Assembly: GCF_028307215.1 (NCBI RefSeq)
Contig: NZ_JAQMHV010000014.1
Location: forward strand, 19,176-83,175
Reading direction: 5' to 3'
Origin: Falsirhodobacter sp. 20TX0035
GTDB taxonomy: Bacteria; Pseudomonadota; Alphaproteobacteria; Rhodobacterales; Rhodobacteraceae
Length of the DNA: 64,000 nucleotides
Shown: positions 7,908 to 15,108 of the stretch, one piece after another
Position numbering within the stretch: position 1 is the first letter of the stretch
How the letters are laid out: each line of letters begins with the position of its first letter
Position numbers and translations under genes: made by a program
Notes under the pieces: model-generated
The model's database searches: none
What the model was told of the DNA's origin: nothing
The model's input: only the letters and a program-made list of their open reading frames with translations

Positions 7908-7937
7908 AAAAAGCGCGGCGCCATCACTGGCCCGCGC
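7908..7937 (-). terminator. Rho-independent terminator (leftward)
   Basis: Read on the minus strand, GCGCGG and CCGCGC pair across a 13-nt loop and are followed by TTTTT (7912-7908). It closes the gene at 7946-8191. Confidence 0.7.
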
Positions 7938-7945
7938 GTATCACC

Positions 7946-8191
7946 CTACTCCTGCTGTCCGTCGATGTAAGCCGAGATGCCGTGAAACATTCGCGTTTCC
8001 AAGGCCGGATAGGCCGCGCGAACATCAGCTTCCGAAATGCCGCTTGCCTCTGCATCTGTCAGGCATTTGGCCGCATAGTCCTGCGCAGCGTCTTCCCAGT
8101 CGTATTCGTCGTCGTCAGAATACACGGGGCCGTTGATGTTCTCGGCGATCCAAGCTTCGACAAAGGCTTCCGCAGCATGCTGATCTAACAT
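7946..8191 (-). CDS. Acidic hypothetical protein (81 aa)
   Basis: The product starts MLDQHAAEAFVEAWIAENIN, followed by an Asp/Glu-rich stretch (YSDDDEYDWEDAAQDYAAKC) and a helical DAEASGISEADVRAAYPALE. It resembles small DUF768-like helical proteins of Rhizobiales/Rhodobacterales, but that match is weak. A terminator follows directly. Confidence 0.55.
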   Translation of the reverse strand: MLDQHAAEAFVEAWIAENINGPVYSDDDEYDWEDAAQDYAAKCLTDAEASGISEADVRAAYPALETRMFHGISAYIDGQQE

Positions 8192-8270
8192 GGGCTTCCA
8201 TTCACTGGTGATCGGAAGCAGATGTAATCATGCAACTTTCGGTTGTCACTGGACCGATTGTCGCAGAAGC

Positions 8271-8299
8271 AAAAAGCGCGGCACCCGAAGGCCCGCGCT
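8271..8299 (-). terminator. Rho-independent terminator of the leftward early operon
   Basis: On the minus strand AGCGCGG and CCGCGCT pair across an 11-nt loop, followed by TTTT. It lies 57 nt past the stop of the last gene of the 15988-8356 operon and closely resembles the terminator at 7908-7937. Confidence 0.75.
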
Positions 8300-8355
8300 G
8301 TGCGTTGGACATACGTCCTCAAGCAGAAAGATAGCACCGATTTTTGGATCTGCAA

Positions 8356-8961
8356 CTACTTCTTGCCACCCATCCAGTATTTCGCCGCTACATCTAGCCC
8401 CTCGCGCAACCGGTCGAGACGGTCCGGCCAAAACCCTTGGTGACAGACCATCCGCATTTCGCTCCAGACCCACGAACCCATGCGCTTGTTCAAGTCGCGG
8501 CGCTCCTCAGCGTCTCGCAGTTCGCTATGCGTCGGTTCCGCATCACCCTCGTGCCCCACCGGATCCATGTTCAGGCAGGACCGCCCACCGGCGACAAGGC
8601 GCGTGCGCTCCATCAGCGCGGCGAAATCGTGCCCCGCTTGGCACTGATTGCTGTCGATGATCCCCTTGGCCGCCAGCTGGTCGAGGACGTGGGCGTGCTC
8701 GTCCACCGCCACCGTGACCCCGGCATCCTCCCCATCCCGCAGCACCCATGACCCTTGCCGGCGGCGTTCCTCGGTAGGGCGCGCCTTCCCTTCCCGATCC
8801 TGCCAGATGTCGGCCGTGACGGCGGCGGAGGCGGCATCCTTCATCCGACGTTTCTCGCGCTGCCGCGCCTTCTTGGCGTGGTCCTTCGACACCTGCTTGG
8901 CTGCCGTGACCTTCGACTTGCTGACGGCGGCGATCTGCTGGGCGTAGCGGTCGATGCTCAT
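8356..8961 (-). CDS. Hypothetical phage protein (201 aa), last gene of the leftward operon
   Basis: The N-terminal third is Lys/Arg/Ala-rich and helical (SKSKVTAAKQVSKDHAKKAR, then QREKRRMKDAASAA). The C-terminal half has a conserved-looking block ALMERTRLVAGGRSCL, then LNKRMGSWVWSEMRMVCHQG, then RLDRLREGLDVAAKYW. The arrangement recalls DUF6456-like helical domains. As the promoter-distal gene it could be a late-gene activator or antiterminator, but this is inference from position. The start overlaps the upstream stop (ATGA). Confidence 0.6.
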   Translation of the reverse strand: MSIDRYAQQIAAVSKSKVTAAKQVSKDHAKKARQREKRRMKDAASAAVTADIWQDREGKARPTEERRRQGSWVLRDGEDAGVTVAVDEHAHVLDQLAAKGIIDSNQCQAGHDFAALMERTRLVAGGRSCLNMDPVGHEGDAEPTHSELRDAEERRDLNKRMGSWVWSEMRMVCHQGFWPDRLDRLREGLDVAAKYWMGGKK

Positions 8962-9107
8962 TGGTCCTCGTCCTCTCGTTCGTCATGGGTGGCGCGGTAT
9001 TGATCACGCTCGTGCTGCTGGCGGCGCTCTTTGCGCTTGGCGAGCCGGGTGGCGTCCCGGAGCATGGCTCTCTGGGCGGCGGTGAGGTGGGGCTGATGGT
9101 CCTGCAT
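8958..9107 (-). CDS. Small highly charged protein (49 aa)
   Basis: The product starts MQDHQPHLTAAQRAMLRDAT and ends in alternating Arg/Glu/Asp/Gln. It is coupled at both ends: TGATG with the upstream zinc-ribbon gene and ATGA with the downstream gene. The tight coupling is the main evidence that it is translated. Confidence 0.6.
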   Translation of the reverse strand: MQDHQPHLTAAQRAMLRDATRLAKRKERRQQHERDQYRATHDEREDEDQ

Positions 9108-9304
9108 CAGTGCTTCCTCCTGCGGAACGGCTTGGCGGGGGCGTGGGTGACGTGATGCTGGCCACAGTGCTTGCAGCGATACACATCGAACTGCTTGCCC
9201 GGACGGCGGGCGATCTCATGCGCCTGCGCCGGGGTCAGGCGATCCTTGCCGGCGCATTGGGCGAGGATGGCCTGCTCAGGCTGGGGAACGGTGTGGATGC
9301 CCAT
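9107..9304 (-). CDS. Small zinc-ribbon-like protein (65 aa)
   Basis: The product starts MGIHTVPQPEQAILAQCAGK and contains DVYRCKHCGQHHVTHA, a CxxC knuckle followed by clustered His that can bind one zinc. The start is taken at the TGATG overlap with the preceding gene. It is probably a nucleic-acid or protein adaptor; the family is unknown. Confidence 0.6.
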   Translation of the reverse strand: MGIHTVPQPEQAILAQCAGKDRLTPAQAHEIARRPGKQFDVYRCKHCGQHHVTHAPAKPFRRRKH

Positions 9305-9828
9305 CACGCCTTCCTCCCGCGGATGCGGCGCCACCGGTCGGCCACCGAACGCTCGCTGCGGTCCATCTCGTCGGCGATGACGTGCAGCTCGGAGCCGTTC
9401 TCCATCATGCGGCGCAGGTCCTCGTCGTCCTGCTCCGTCCAGGGGTCGCCGGCGTTCTCGCGGCCGGCCACCGGATCCATGCCGACGTCCAGCTTGCGGG
9501 TCAGGCGGTAGCCGGTCCCCCAGACCGTTTCGATCAGGTCCGGGTGCTTTTCGCGGATCTTAGCCGCCATCACAGTGACCGATCGTATATCCTGCTCCCA
9601 CCCCGGACCGTGGATGGCGGTCATCACCTGCTCCTTCGTCAGCGTGCGGGGGAACGCGGCGTTAAGCGCGAGGAGCATCTGCGCGTGCTTCTTGGAGACG
9701 CCCAGCTGCTTGCGGACGCGGACGACGTCATCCGCAGACTGCCCCGTCAGCTGCTGGAGGAGTTCCAGCGCGAAGGGCAGCCGTTCGGCGGCGGGCAGTG
9801 CCATGATCTCCTTGTGGATGGCGTTCAT
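9304..9828 (-). CDS. Phage regulator: winged helix (OmpR-type) plus SANT/Myb-like domain
   Basis: The protein is 174 aa. Residues ~40-112 look like a Trans_reg_C winged helix (LGVSKKHAQMLLALNAAFP, then IREKHPDLIETVWGTGYRL, where WGTGYRL is the usual wing). Residues ~128-170 (WTEQDDEDLRRMMENG, then IADEMDRSERSVADRWRRIR) look like a Myb/SANT-type HTH. There is no receiver domain. The combination suggests a sequence-specific regulator of phage transcription. TGATG-coupled to the next gene. Confidence 0.6.
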   Translation of the reverse strand: MNAIHKEIMALPAAERLPFALELLQQLTGQSADDVVRVRKQLGVSKKHAQMLLALNAAFPRTLTKEQVMTAIHGPGWEQDIRSVTVMAAKIREKHPDLIETVWGTGYRLTRKLDVGMDPVAGRENAGDPWTEQDDEDLRRMMENGSELHVIADEMDRSERSVADRWRRIRGRKA

Positions 9829-9829
9829 G

Positions 9830-9910
9830 TCACCCCCACTGGATTGCGATGAGGGCGACGAAGACCACCAGCCCGATGCCGAAGGCGTGGATCCAGCGGA
9901 GGCGCATCAT
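9830..9910 (-). CDS. 26-aa membrane micropeptide
   Basis: The product starts MMRLRWIHAFGIGLVVFVAL and ends IAIQWG. It is a basic N-terminus and one transmembrane helix. The start overlaps the upstream stop (ATGA) and its stop is 1 nt before the next ATG, so it fits the operon exactly. A GGAGGA ribosome site precedes it. Confidence 0.5.
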   Translation of the reverse strand: MMRLRWIHAFGIGLVVFVALIAIQWG

Positions 9911-10191
9911 GCGTCCTCCCGCTCCCTGATCGGCGCAAGCAAATTCTCCACCATGTCGATCAGCTGCTGGAGGGCGCGGGGCTTGCGGATGCGATAGCGC
10001 CGAAACTTGAACGCGTCGGTAGCCTTCCAGATGCTGCTGTTTGCCAGGAACTCGGACACTCGCCCGACGTGATCGCCCTCTTCATCGTCCCGGAACTTCC
10101 AGTGGAAGTGGATCACCGTTCCAATCGGAACTGGGCAGGCATCGCCCTTGTGCTCAATCCACGGGCCCCATTCGTCACACTGGGCCATCAT
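9907..10191 (-). CDS. Hypothetical phage protein (94 aa)
   Basis: The protein is compact, with a beta-rich N-half (WGPWIEHKGDACPVPIGTVI) and a basic helical C-half (FKFRRYRIRKPRALQQLIDM). Its start lies in a GGAGGACGCATGATG coupling block identical to the one at its own end. No family is recognised. Confidence 0.6.
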   Translation of the reverse strand: MMAQCDEWGPWIEHKGDACPVPIGTVIHFHWKFRDDEEGDHVGRVSEFLANSSIWKATDAFKFRRYRIRKPRALQQLIDMVENLLAPIREREDA

Positions 10192-10778
10192 GCGTCCTCC
10201 TGTGGGGCGGGATGCATGGCCAACGACCGGATGAAGCTATCCAGCATATCGTATGGCCCGTCCTTCAGGAGCGCTGTAGACGCCGCAAGCTCCATCATAC
10301 GCGCGGTCCGGGGCTCCGGCTCATGATCGAGGTCGAAGTATTGGATGATGACCTTTGCCGCCTCTTGCAGTTGCTGCCACCCCTGCATGGGCGCAGGCTC
10401 AAGGGCTGACAGGATGCGGGCCTCGTAGTCGGCTTGGGCTGCGGCCTTGGCGGCTTCCTCTGTTGGGTATCTTGAACGTCTCACGGCATAACGAACGTCT
10501 GTCGCAAGGTGGAAACCTCCCAGGCACGACGGCAGGACGAAGTAATCCCCAATCGAGGTTTCAGCGCACCCTTCGTCCCACACGAGCGCCTTTACCCGCC
10601 CCTGCACGGGCGCGGCCTCGGGGGCGGCACGGGCTTGTGCCTCAAGCGCATCAGCGGCGGCTAGAAGTATGCACCCCATCGTGCGGTGGTCACGGACGTT
10701 GCCGCGTAGATGGGCGTCGCCTTCGCCCCGAAGTTGCCGAACCAGCGCCTCCATAGCAGCTGGGGATGTATTAGTCAT
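10188..10778 (-). CDS. Hypothetical phage protein (196 aa)
   Basis: It has a helical N-terminus (SPAAMEALVRQLRGEGDAHL). The middle contains VKALVWDEGCAETSIGDYFVL and ends in an AADYEARILSAL-type helix, a pattern seen in many accessory proteins of Rhodobacterales prophages. A C-terminal helical tail follows. It overlaps the RHH gene by 8 nt. No function can be assigned. Confidence 0.6.
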   Translation of the reverse strand: MTNTSPAAMEALVRQLRGEGDAHLRGNVRDHRTMGCILLAAADALEAQARAAPEAAPVQGRVKALVWDEGCAETSIGDYFVLPSCLGGFHLATDVRYAVRRSRYPTEEAAKAAAQADYEARILSALEPAPMQGWQQLQEAAKVIIQYFDLDHEPEPRTARMMELAASTALLKDGPYDMLDSFIRSLAMHPAPQEDA

Positions 10779-11061
10779 GGCGGCTCTCCTCTTTCGCCAG
10801 CCGCTGCCGGACGACCTCGGTGAAAGGCAGGTTGCGGTCCTTGGCTTCCCGATTGATCCGGTCGAACATGTCCGACGGCAGGCCGACGACGATGCGACGC
10901 ATGTCGACCTTCCAGGAGTCGTCGACGTGGCCTACGGCTCCGACATGGCGGCTGCGGGTGGTGAAGCGATGAGGTTCTGTCATGCCAGCCCCCGGATGAT
11001 TGCGGCGGGCGCGGATCGCGGGGTCGATGCCGTCTCGGTCATGGGGGAAGTCGCCGGGCAT
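10771..11061 (-). CDS. Arc/CopG-type ribbon-helix-helix protein
   Basis: The protein is 96 aa from the TGATG-coupled ATG. The C-terminal half, MRRIVVGLPSDMFDRINREA then KDRNLPFTEVVRQRLAKEE, is a ribbon-helix-helix dimer module: one strand and two helices. An internal start at MTEPHRFTTR (10983) would leave the DNA-binding part intact. It is likely a small transcriptional regulator within the early operon. Confidence 0.65.
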   Translation of the reverse strand: MPGDFPHDRDGIDPAIRARRNHPGAGMTEPHRFTTRSRHVGAVGHVDDSWKVDMRRIVVGLPSDMFDRINREAKDRNLPFTEVVRQRLAKEESRHD

Positions 11062-11264
11062 CACTGGACCTCCACTGCAGTGATGGCTGCCAGCAACCGG
11101 AAACGCAGCGTGTCATCATTCTCGCCATCGCGCATCTTGGTGGAAACCAAGTCCCCCGCCCGGTTGAACATGAATGCGCGGTCGTCGCTGTAGGACATGC
11201 AGTGCTCGTGTCCGTCCGGGACAGCGGGTGCAAAGCGATCCATCATTTTGACTAGGGTGCTCAT
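11061..11264 (-). CDS. Hypothetical phage protein (67 aa)
   Basis: The product starts MSTLVKMMDRFAPAVPDGHE. An almost perfect AAAGGAGG lies 5 nt before this ATG and the ATG overlaps the preceding stop (ATGA), so the start is well supported. No family is recognised. Confidence 0.6.
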   Translation of the reverse strand: MSTLVKMMDRFAPAVPDGHEHCMSYSDDRAFMFNRAGDLVSTKMRDGENDDTLRFRLLAAITAVEVQ

Positions 11265-11476
11265 ATTGCCTCCTTTGGCGGGTAGGCCTCGGCCAGCCAC
11301 CCGGTGAACGTGTCGTGGTTGCGAATGCGGCCGCTGGCGTCGAACAGGTGCGGCTCGGTGCGGCGGGCGCGGCAGAGGATCGGGCGGATCCACTCGTTGA
11401 AGTCGGTGGAGCGCAGGGCCTGCTTGCAGACCGGCAGCCCATGGTGGCGGAGGAAGATGGCCTCGCGAGGGGTCAT
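11261..11476 (-). CDS. Hypothetical phage protein (71 aa)
   Basis: The product starts MTPREAIFLRHHGLPVCKQA. The body is helical with TDFNEWIRPILCRARRTEPH. Coupled by ATGA overlaps at both ends. Unknown function. Confidence 0.55.
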   Translation of the reverse strand: MTPREAIFLRHHGLPVCKQALRSTDFNEWIRPILCRARRTEPHLFDASGRIRNHDTFTGWLAEAYPPKEAI

Positions 11477-11724
11477 GCGAGATCCCTCGCGATCCGGGCG
11501 CGAGCCTGCTGGATGCTATGGACCACCGTGGAATGGTCACGGTTCACCATCTGACCGATGCGGGTGGTGGACCAGCCGAACCGCTCCTGAGCGCGCAAGC
11601 AAAGCTCCTGACGCGGATGGACGACGCGAGGATGGCGGCGGGTGCCGAGCAGCTCGCAGCGATTGATGCCATGGGCTTCAGCGATCTCGTCCGCCAGAGC
11701 CATGAAACGAGCAAGAGCCGTCAC
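11473..11724 (-). CDS. Free-standing DnaA domain IV-like DNA-binding protein
   Basis: The protein is 83 aa. HPRQELCLRAQERFGWSTTR and then IGQMVNRDHSTVVHSIQQAR reproduce the DnaA-box-binding domain: the helix before the HTH, then the RDHSTV signature at ~62-67. There is no AAA+ module. It could bind phage or host DnaA boxes, competing with or recruiting DnaA. It lies in the same operon as the O-like replication protein, which supports a replication role. Confidence 0.75.
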   Translation of the reverse strand: MTALARFMALADEIAEAHGINRCELLGTRRHPRVVHPRQELCLRAQERFGWSTTRIGQMVNRDHSTVVHSIQQARARIARDLA

Positions 11725-11993
11725 AGCGTCACCTCCGTCATGATTTCGCCGCCACAGGCCGCGTAGCCGGCGAGGTCCACCCAGTGATCCGACTTCTCGG
11801 GGCTGGACTTGATGCGGGCGATCTTTAGCAGCGCCATCATCACGGCCACGTCGGAAGAGGTGATCGAGGCGTCGAGATGCGCCGACCAGTAGGCTGCGAT
11901 CAGGCCGAAGCTGTCCTCCGGCTCGCCATAGGCCGTGTTCCGGTCGGTGGTGATGATGTCGGAGGCCGTAGAGAGGATTTCGGTGCGCTTCAT
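11721..11993 (-). CDS. DUF6378 protein
   Basis: The protein is 90 aa. EILSTASDIITTDRNTAYGE, then DSFGLIAAYWSAHLDA, then SSDVAVMMALLKIARIKSSP, then DHWVDLAGYAACGGEI follow the DUF6378 pattern common in phages and prophages. The family is small and helical, of unknown function; a nucleotide-related role has been suggested from its look only. Coupled by ATGA overlaps on both sides. Confidence 0.75.
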   Translation of the reverse strand: MKRTEILSTASDIITTDRNTAYGEPEDSFGLIAAYWSAHLDASITSSDVAVMMALLKIARIKSSPEKSDHWVDLAGYAACGGEIMTEVTL

Positions 11994-12559
11994 GCCGCGG
12001 CCCTCGCCTTGTAGGCCTTCATGTCCTTCTGGCTCTGCACCGCCATGGCGCGGGCATACAGTTCGTCGGTGCGCCCCTGCTTCTTGAGCAGCGAGATCTT
12101 CTCGGGGCGAAGGCCCAGCTCTGCCGCAGCCTGCCGATGGCTGTCCCAGTGGAAGGGGCCGAGGATCAGCGGGACCGACTTGTAGCGGCTGTTCGCATGG
12201 GCGCGGGAAACGCTCAGACCAATTTTGTCGGCGTCGCCGCGGCAGACCATGGAACGGACCGTCTGGACGTGGAGGCCGAAGTGCGCGGCGCACGCGGCGG
12301 CGTCGATGAAATCCATGTCCCGGACCCGGACCGGCATACCGACGCGGAAGGCGACGCCCCGGCGGTCGGGAAGGCTCCAGCGCTGTGCCAGCTTGGTGAG
12401 CCATGCGCGGCTGATGCCGAGACGTTCGGCCATGTCGCGCACCGTGACGGTTCGATCGGGCCACCATTGACGCATCAGGCGCTCGGCCTCGGCGTAGCTG
12501 ACCTTCATGGAACGAGAGACGTTGGGCGACCCTGCCCCGATGTTGCGGCTCTTGGTCAT
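11990..12559 (-). CDS. Phage HTH protein with two helix-turn-helix segments
   Basis: The protein is 189 aa. The first HTH-like segment is TVTVRDMAERLGISRAWLTK (~38-57). The second is DAAACAAHFGLHVQTVRSMV (~88-107). A third alpha segment (HRQAAAELGLRPEKISLLKK) may add another. It has no enzymatic motif, so it is likely a DNA-binding accessory or regulator. The start at 12559 overlaps the methyltransferase stop by 4 nt. Confidence 0.6.
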   Translation of the reverse strand: MTKSRNIGAGSPNVSRSMKVSYAEAERLMRQWWPDRTVTVRDMAERLGISRAWLTKLAQRWSLPDRRGVAFRVGMPVRVRDMDFIDAAACAAHFGLHVQTVRSMVCRGDADKIGLSVSRAHANSRYKSVPLILGPFHWDSHRQAAAELGLRPEKISLLKKQGRTDELYARAMAVQSQKDMKAYKARAAA

Positions 12560-13848
12560 GCTGCGGCCTCCTGCGCCCGCGGCGCCCATTCTCTGTAGAT
12601 GCTGGTGTTCACGTTGGTGCCGCTCTCGGCGAAGGATCCGACCGGAAGGTCGATCCAGCGCTCGCGGTAGCGATCCTGCTCCGGAAGGGCGCCGTGGTCG
12701 TAGCGGGCCGTCGACGGCAGGATGGCCACAAGCCGACCACCGGGCTTTAGGAAGCGCCGGGCATGATCGATGTGTTTCAGATAGTGCCGTCCATAGAACG
12801 GCGGGTTCATCAGCACGATGTCGTAGATCGGGCGCGGCTCGACCTGCAGGAAGTTCGCGGTCAGGACATCGTGCCCCTTCGCGCGGCATTCGGCAGCGCG
12901 GCCCGGGTCGACCTCGATGCCAAAGACCCCGGCCCCCGCCTTGCGAGCGGCGTCCATGATGCGTCCACAGCCGCAGGACGGCTCCAGAACCTTCGTGCCG
13001 GCTTCAATGCTGACCTGATCCAGAAGCTTCGCCACAGCCGCAGGCGGGGTTGGGTAATACTGCAGGTCCTTCGACACGGCCGTGCCGGTGCGTCGCTTGG
13101 CGTTTTCGTCCGGTGTGTCTGGAAGCACCTCGCCGTAGAACTCGCCCAAGGCGCGGTTCACCTGCAGCAGCATCTCGGGCCCGAAGAAGAGATGGCCGTT
13201 CCCGTTCTGGAAAGTGCGGAGCCAAACGCCGAACTCTGCCGCCTGCTGTTCCTCGGTAAGGTCGCAGAAACGAATGGCAGCCGCGCGATCGAACATGGGA
13301 CGTCCCTCCGCAACGCGTGCGGCGTTGATGATGGACTGGACGTGCTCCCGGCCGTGCTCACGCCAGGTGCCAAAGCCGGACACGATGACCCGCTTCGGAA
13401 GGCCCTTGACCCCGATCCTGACCTTCTCGTGGCTGCGGAACGCCGGGTCGAGATCTGCGAAGACTTCGGCCAAGCCTTTGAGGATGTGGTAGCGGCTGCG
13501 GAGGAGGTAATCGCCGAAGACCTCGCGCAGTTGCAGCATCGTGAACGCGGGGGGCTGCTCCAGCATCTGCTCCAAGCGCCCGCGTTCCTTCGCGCCGGCG
13601 ATGGCGGCGATCTGCAGGCCGTCATAGACCTGCCGCCACGCGGACTTGAGCAGGCTCTTGCGGATCTCGGTCACGCTGTAGCTGTCTCGGCTCGACAGGC
13701 CGCCATAGGCCGTGCCGACCACAGACGCGGCGCGCAGTGTGCCTTTGGCGTCTTCGAATGCCTGTGCAGCTTCCGGAGCGGCGTCATACTTGCGGTCGTA
13801 CTCGTCGACCAAATCCGACAGGCTGATACGGAGGGCGGGCGCGTTCAT
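12556..13848 (-). CDS. DUF4942 protein fused to N6-adenine methyltransferase
   Basis: The protein is 430 aa. Residues ~1-240 match DUF4942 (YGGLSSRDSYSVTEIRKSLL, then a GNGHLFFG segment). Residues ~250-420 are a Rossmann-type methyltransferase: YYPTPPAAVAKLLDQ, SAM loop VLEPSCGCGRIMDAARKAGA, then DIVLMNPPFYGRHYLKH, where NPPF is the catalytic motif IV of N6-adenine enzymes. It probably modifies phage DNA, which would protect it from host restriction. Length and order agree with DUF4942-methyltransferase fusions in other prophages. Confidence 0.85.
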   Translation of the reverse strand: MNAPALRISLSDLVDEYDRKYDAAPEAAQAFEDAKGTLRAASVVGTAYGGLSSRDSYSVTEIRKSLLKSAWRQVYDGLQIAAIAGAKERGRLEQMLEQPPAFTMLQLREVFGDYLLRSRYHILKGLAEVFADLDPAFRSHEKVRIGVKGLPKRVIVSGFGTWREHGREHVQSIINAARVAEGRPMFDRAAAIRFCDLTEEQQAAEFGVWLRTFQNGNGHLFFGPEMLLQVNRALGEFYGEVLPDTPDENAKRRTGTAVSKDLQYYPTPPAAVAKLLDQVSIEAGTKVLEPSCGCGRIMDAARKAGAGVFGIEVDPGRAAECRAKGHDVLTANFLQVEPRPIYDIVLMNPPFYGRHYLKHIDHARRFLKPGGRLVAILPSTARYDHGALPEQDRYRERWIDLPVGSFAESGTNVNTSIYREWAPRAQEAAA

Positions 13849-14450
13849 GCTGCCCCCCGCATGCAGTCGCCCTTCAAGGCTTCGTCGACCGCGCGCTGAC
13901 GCATCTCGGGCGAGCGGTTCGGGAACATCTCGTCGACCAGAGCTTGGATGCGCGCCCGCTCTTCGTCGGTGGCGGCGCGGCGCGGCTGTTCCTTCGGAGC
14001 CGGCCCGACTTCCATCGCATGGATCATGTGGCGGCGGGGACCGGTCATCGCCTCGCAGCGCTTCTCCAGCTCCTCCCAGGTCGGCCAGAAGCGATAGGTC
14101 TGGCGCAGAAGCACGTCCCGCACCACGTCGGCCGGGTAGCGCCCGAGGCGGCCGGCATAGGCCGCGATCCGCAGCTCCTCGCCGAACTCGTCATCGGCCC
14201 GCCGGGCGACGATCACCGACAGTTCCGCCAGCCACGCCTCGATCTCGCGCGCCGGAGCCGGGGTCATGAAGTTGCGGAGATCCTCGATGGCGGCCTCCAG
14301 CGCGGCGGGCGACCCGTTCACTTCGCAGCCCACGGCGACCTGGTAGGACGGCAGGTGCTCACCGTTCGGGCCGCTGGGGAAGCGAAGCTCATACCTGACC
14401 TTCAGCCCGACGCCGTGCGACGATGCTCGCGAGACTGCTGCCGCGTCCAT
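13845..14450 (-). CDS. Hypothetical phage replication-region protein (201 aa)
   Basis: It contains YELRFPSGPNGEHLPSYQVA, AREIEAWLAELSVIVARRAD and a C-terminal PADVVRDVLLRQTYRFWPTW then EELEKRCEAM. This pattern recurs beside O-like HTH genes in Rhodobacterales prophages. By position it could be a helicase-loader partner, but no AAA+ or Walker motif is visible. The ATG at 14450 overlaps the upstream HTH gene by 62 nt and lacks a ribosome site, so the exact start is uncertain. Confidence 0.55.
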   Translation of the reverse strand: MDAAAVSRASSHGVGLKVRYELRFPSGPNGEHLPSYQVAVGCEVNGSPAALEAAIEDLRNFMTPAPAREIEAWLAELSVIVARRADDEFGEELRIAAYAGRLGRYPADVVRDVLLRQTYRFWPTWEELEKRCEAMTGPRRHMIHAMEVGPAPKEQPRRAATDEERARIQALVDEMFPNRSPEMRQRAVDEALKGDCMRGAA

Positions 14451-15108
14451 GTACGCCGGGCGCTGCTTGGCGAGCCACGCCGCCACTTGGGTATCGACGG
14501 GCGTTGCCAAGCCACGTCCGCCAGCCGGCGTCCCAGTCGCGGAACGTGGTGCCTTTGGCGAGGTGGTAATCACGGAAGCGATCGGCTTCATGCTGGATTT
14601 CCTCTGCTGAGAAATTGCGGGCTTGGGCGTCGGCGACGTTGCGCTCTGACGGGACCCAGTTGTCGGGAAGGGAAATTGCGCGTTTCCGCTTTGCGTCCGC
14701 TTGGGGGACCAAAGGGGGTTCTTCTGATGGTTCAGTGGTGGTTCTTGACGGTTTGGGTGCATCTGGTGCGGGGGTTTTGGAACGAGATGCGGGGGTAGAG
14801 GTGCACGTGGTGCGGGGGTGCACCTCGTGCGGGGGTGCATCTGGTGCGGGGGTCGGGCGGACGAAATACAGGTTCGCCAGCCCCTGCCCCGCGTTCGGAA
14901 CGATGCTGATGTAGCCGGCCTCGACCAGCGCCCGGATGTTATTCTGGACGGCACGCTCACCCAGCCCGGTGCGCTGGCATAGACGTGCTATCGACGGGTA
15001 GCAGCGACCGCTGTCGTCGGCGTGATCCGCCAGTGCCAGCATGATGAGCCGCTGCGTCGGGCCTAGTGTCTCGCTTTCAAACACCGCCGACATGATTTTG
15101 ATGCTCAC
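14389..15108 (-). CDS. O-like helix-turn-helix replication initiation protein
   Basis: The protein is 239 aa. The N-terminal winged helix (TQRLIMLALADHADDSGRCY, then PSIARLCQRTGLGERAVQNN) is typical of phage replication proteins in the lambda O position. A Pro/Thr-rich linker at ~88-130 is encoded by direct repeats that look like iterons. The C-terminal SLPDNWVPSERNVADAQARN and then EADRFRDYHLAKGTTFRDWD and WRTWLGNA block is the usual tail that recruits the helicase-loader partner. It lies between RusA and the putative partner gene. Confidence 0.75.
   Translation of the reverse strand: MSIKIMSAVFESETLGPTQRLIMLALADHADDSGRCYPSIARLCQRTGLGERAVQNNIRALVEAGYISIVPNAGQGLANLYFVRPTPAPDAPPHEVHPRTTCTSTPASRSKTPAPDAPKPSRTTTEPSEEPPLVPQADAKRKRAISLPDNWVPSERNVADAQARNFSAEEIQHEADRFRDYHLAKGTTFRDWDAGWRTWLGNARRYPSGGVARQAAPGVHGRGSSLASIVARRRAEGQV
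14756..14853. repeat. Iteron-like direct repeats inside the O-like gene (candidate replication origin)
   Basis: GGTGCATCTGGTGCGGGGGT occurs identically at 14756-14775 and 14834-14853. Variants of it lie at 14800-14819 and 14817-14836. The core TGCGGGGGT occurs five times (14767, 14788, 14811, 14828, 14845), the last three at a strict 17-bp period. In lambda the origin iterons also lie inside gene O. Confidence 0.6.
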
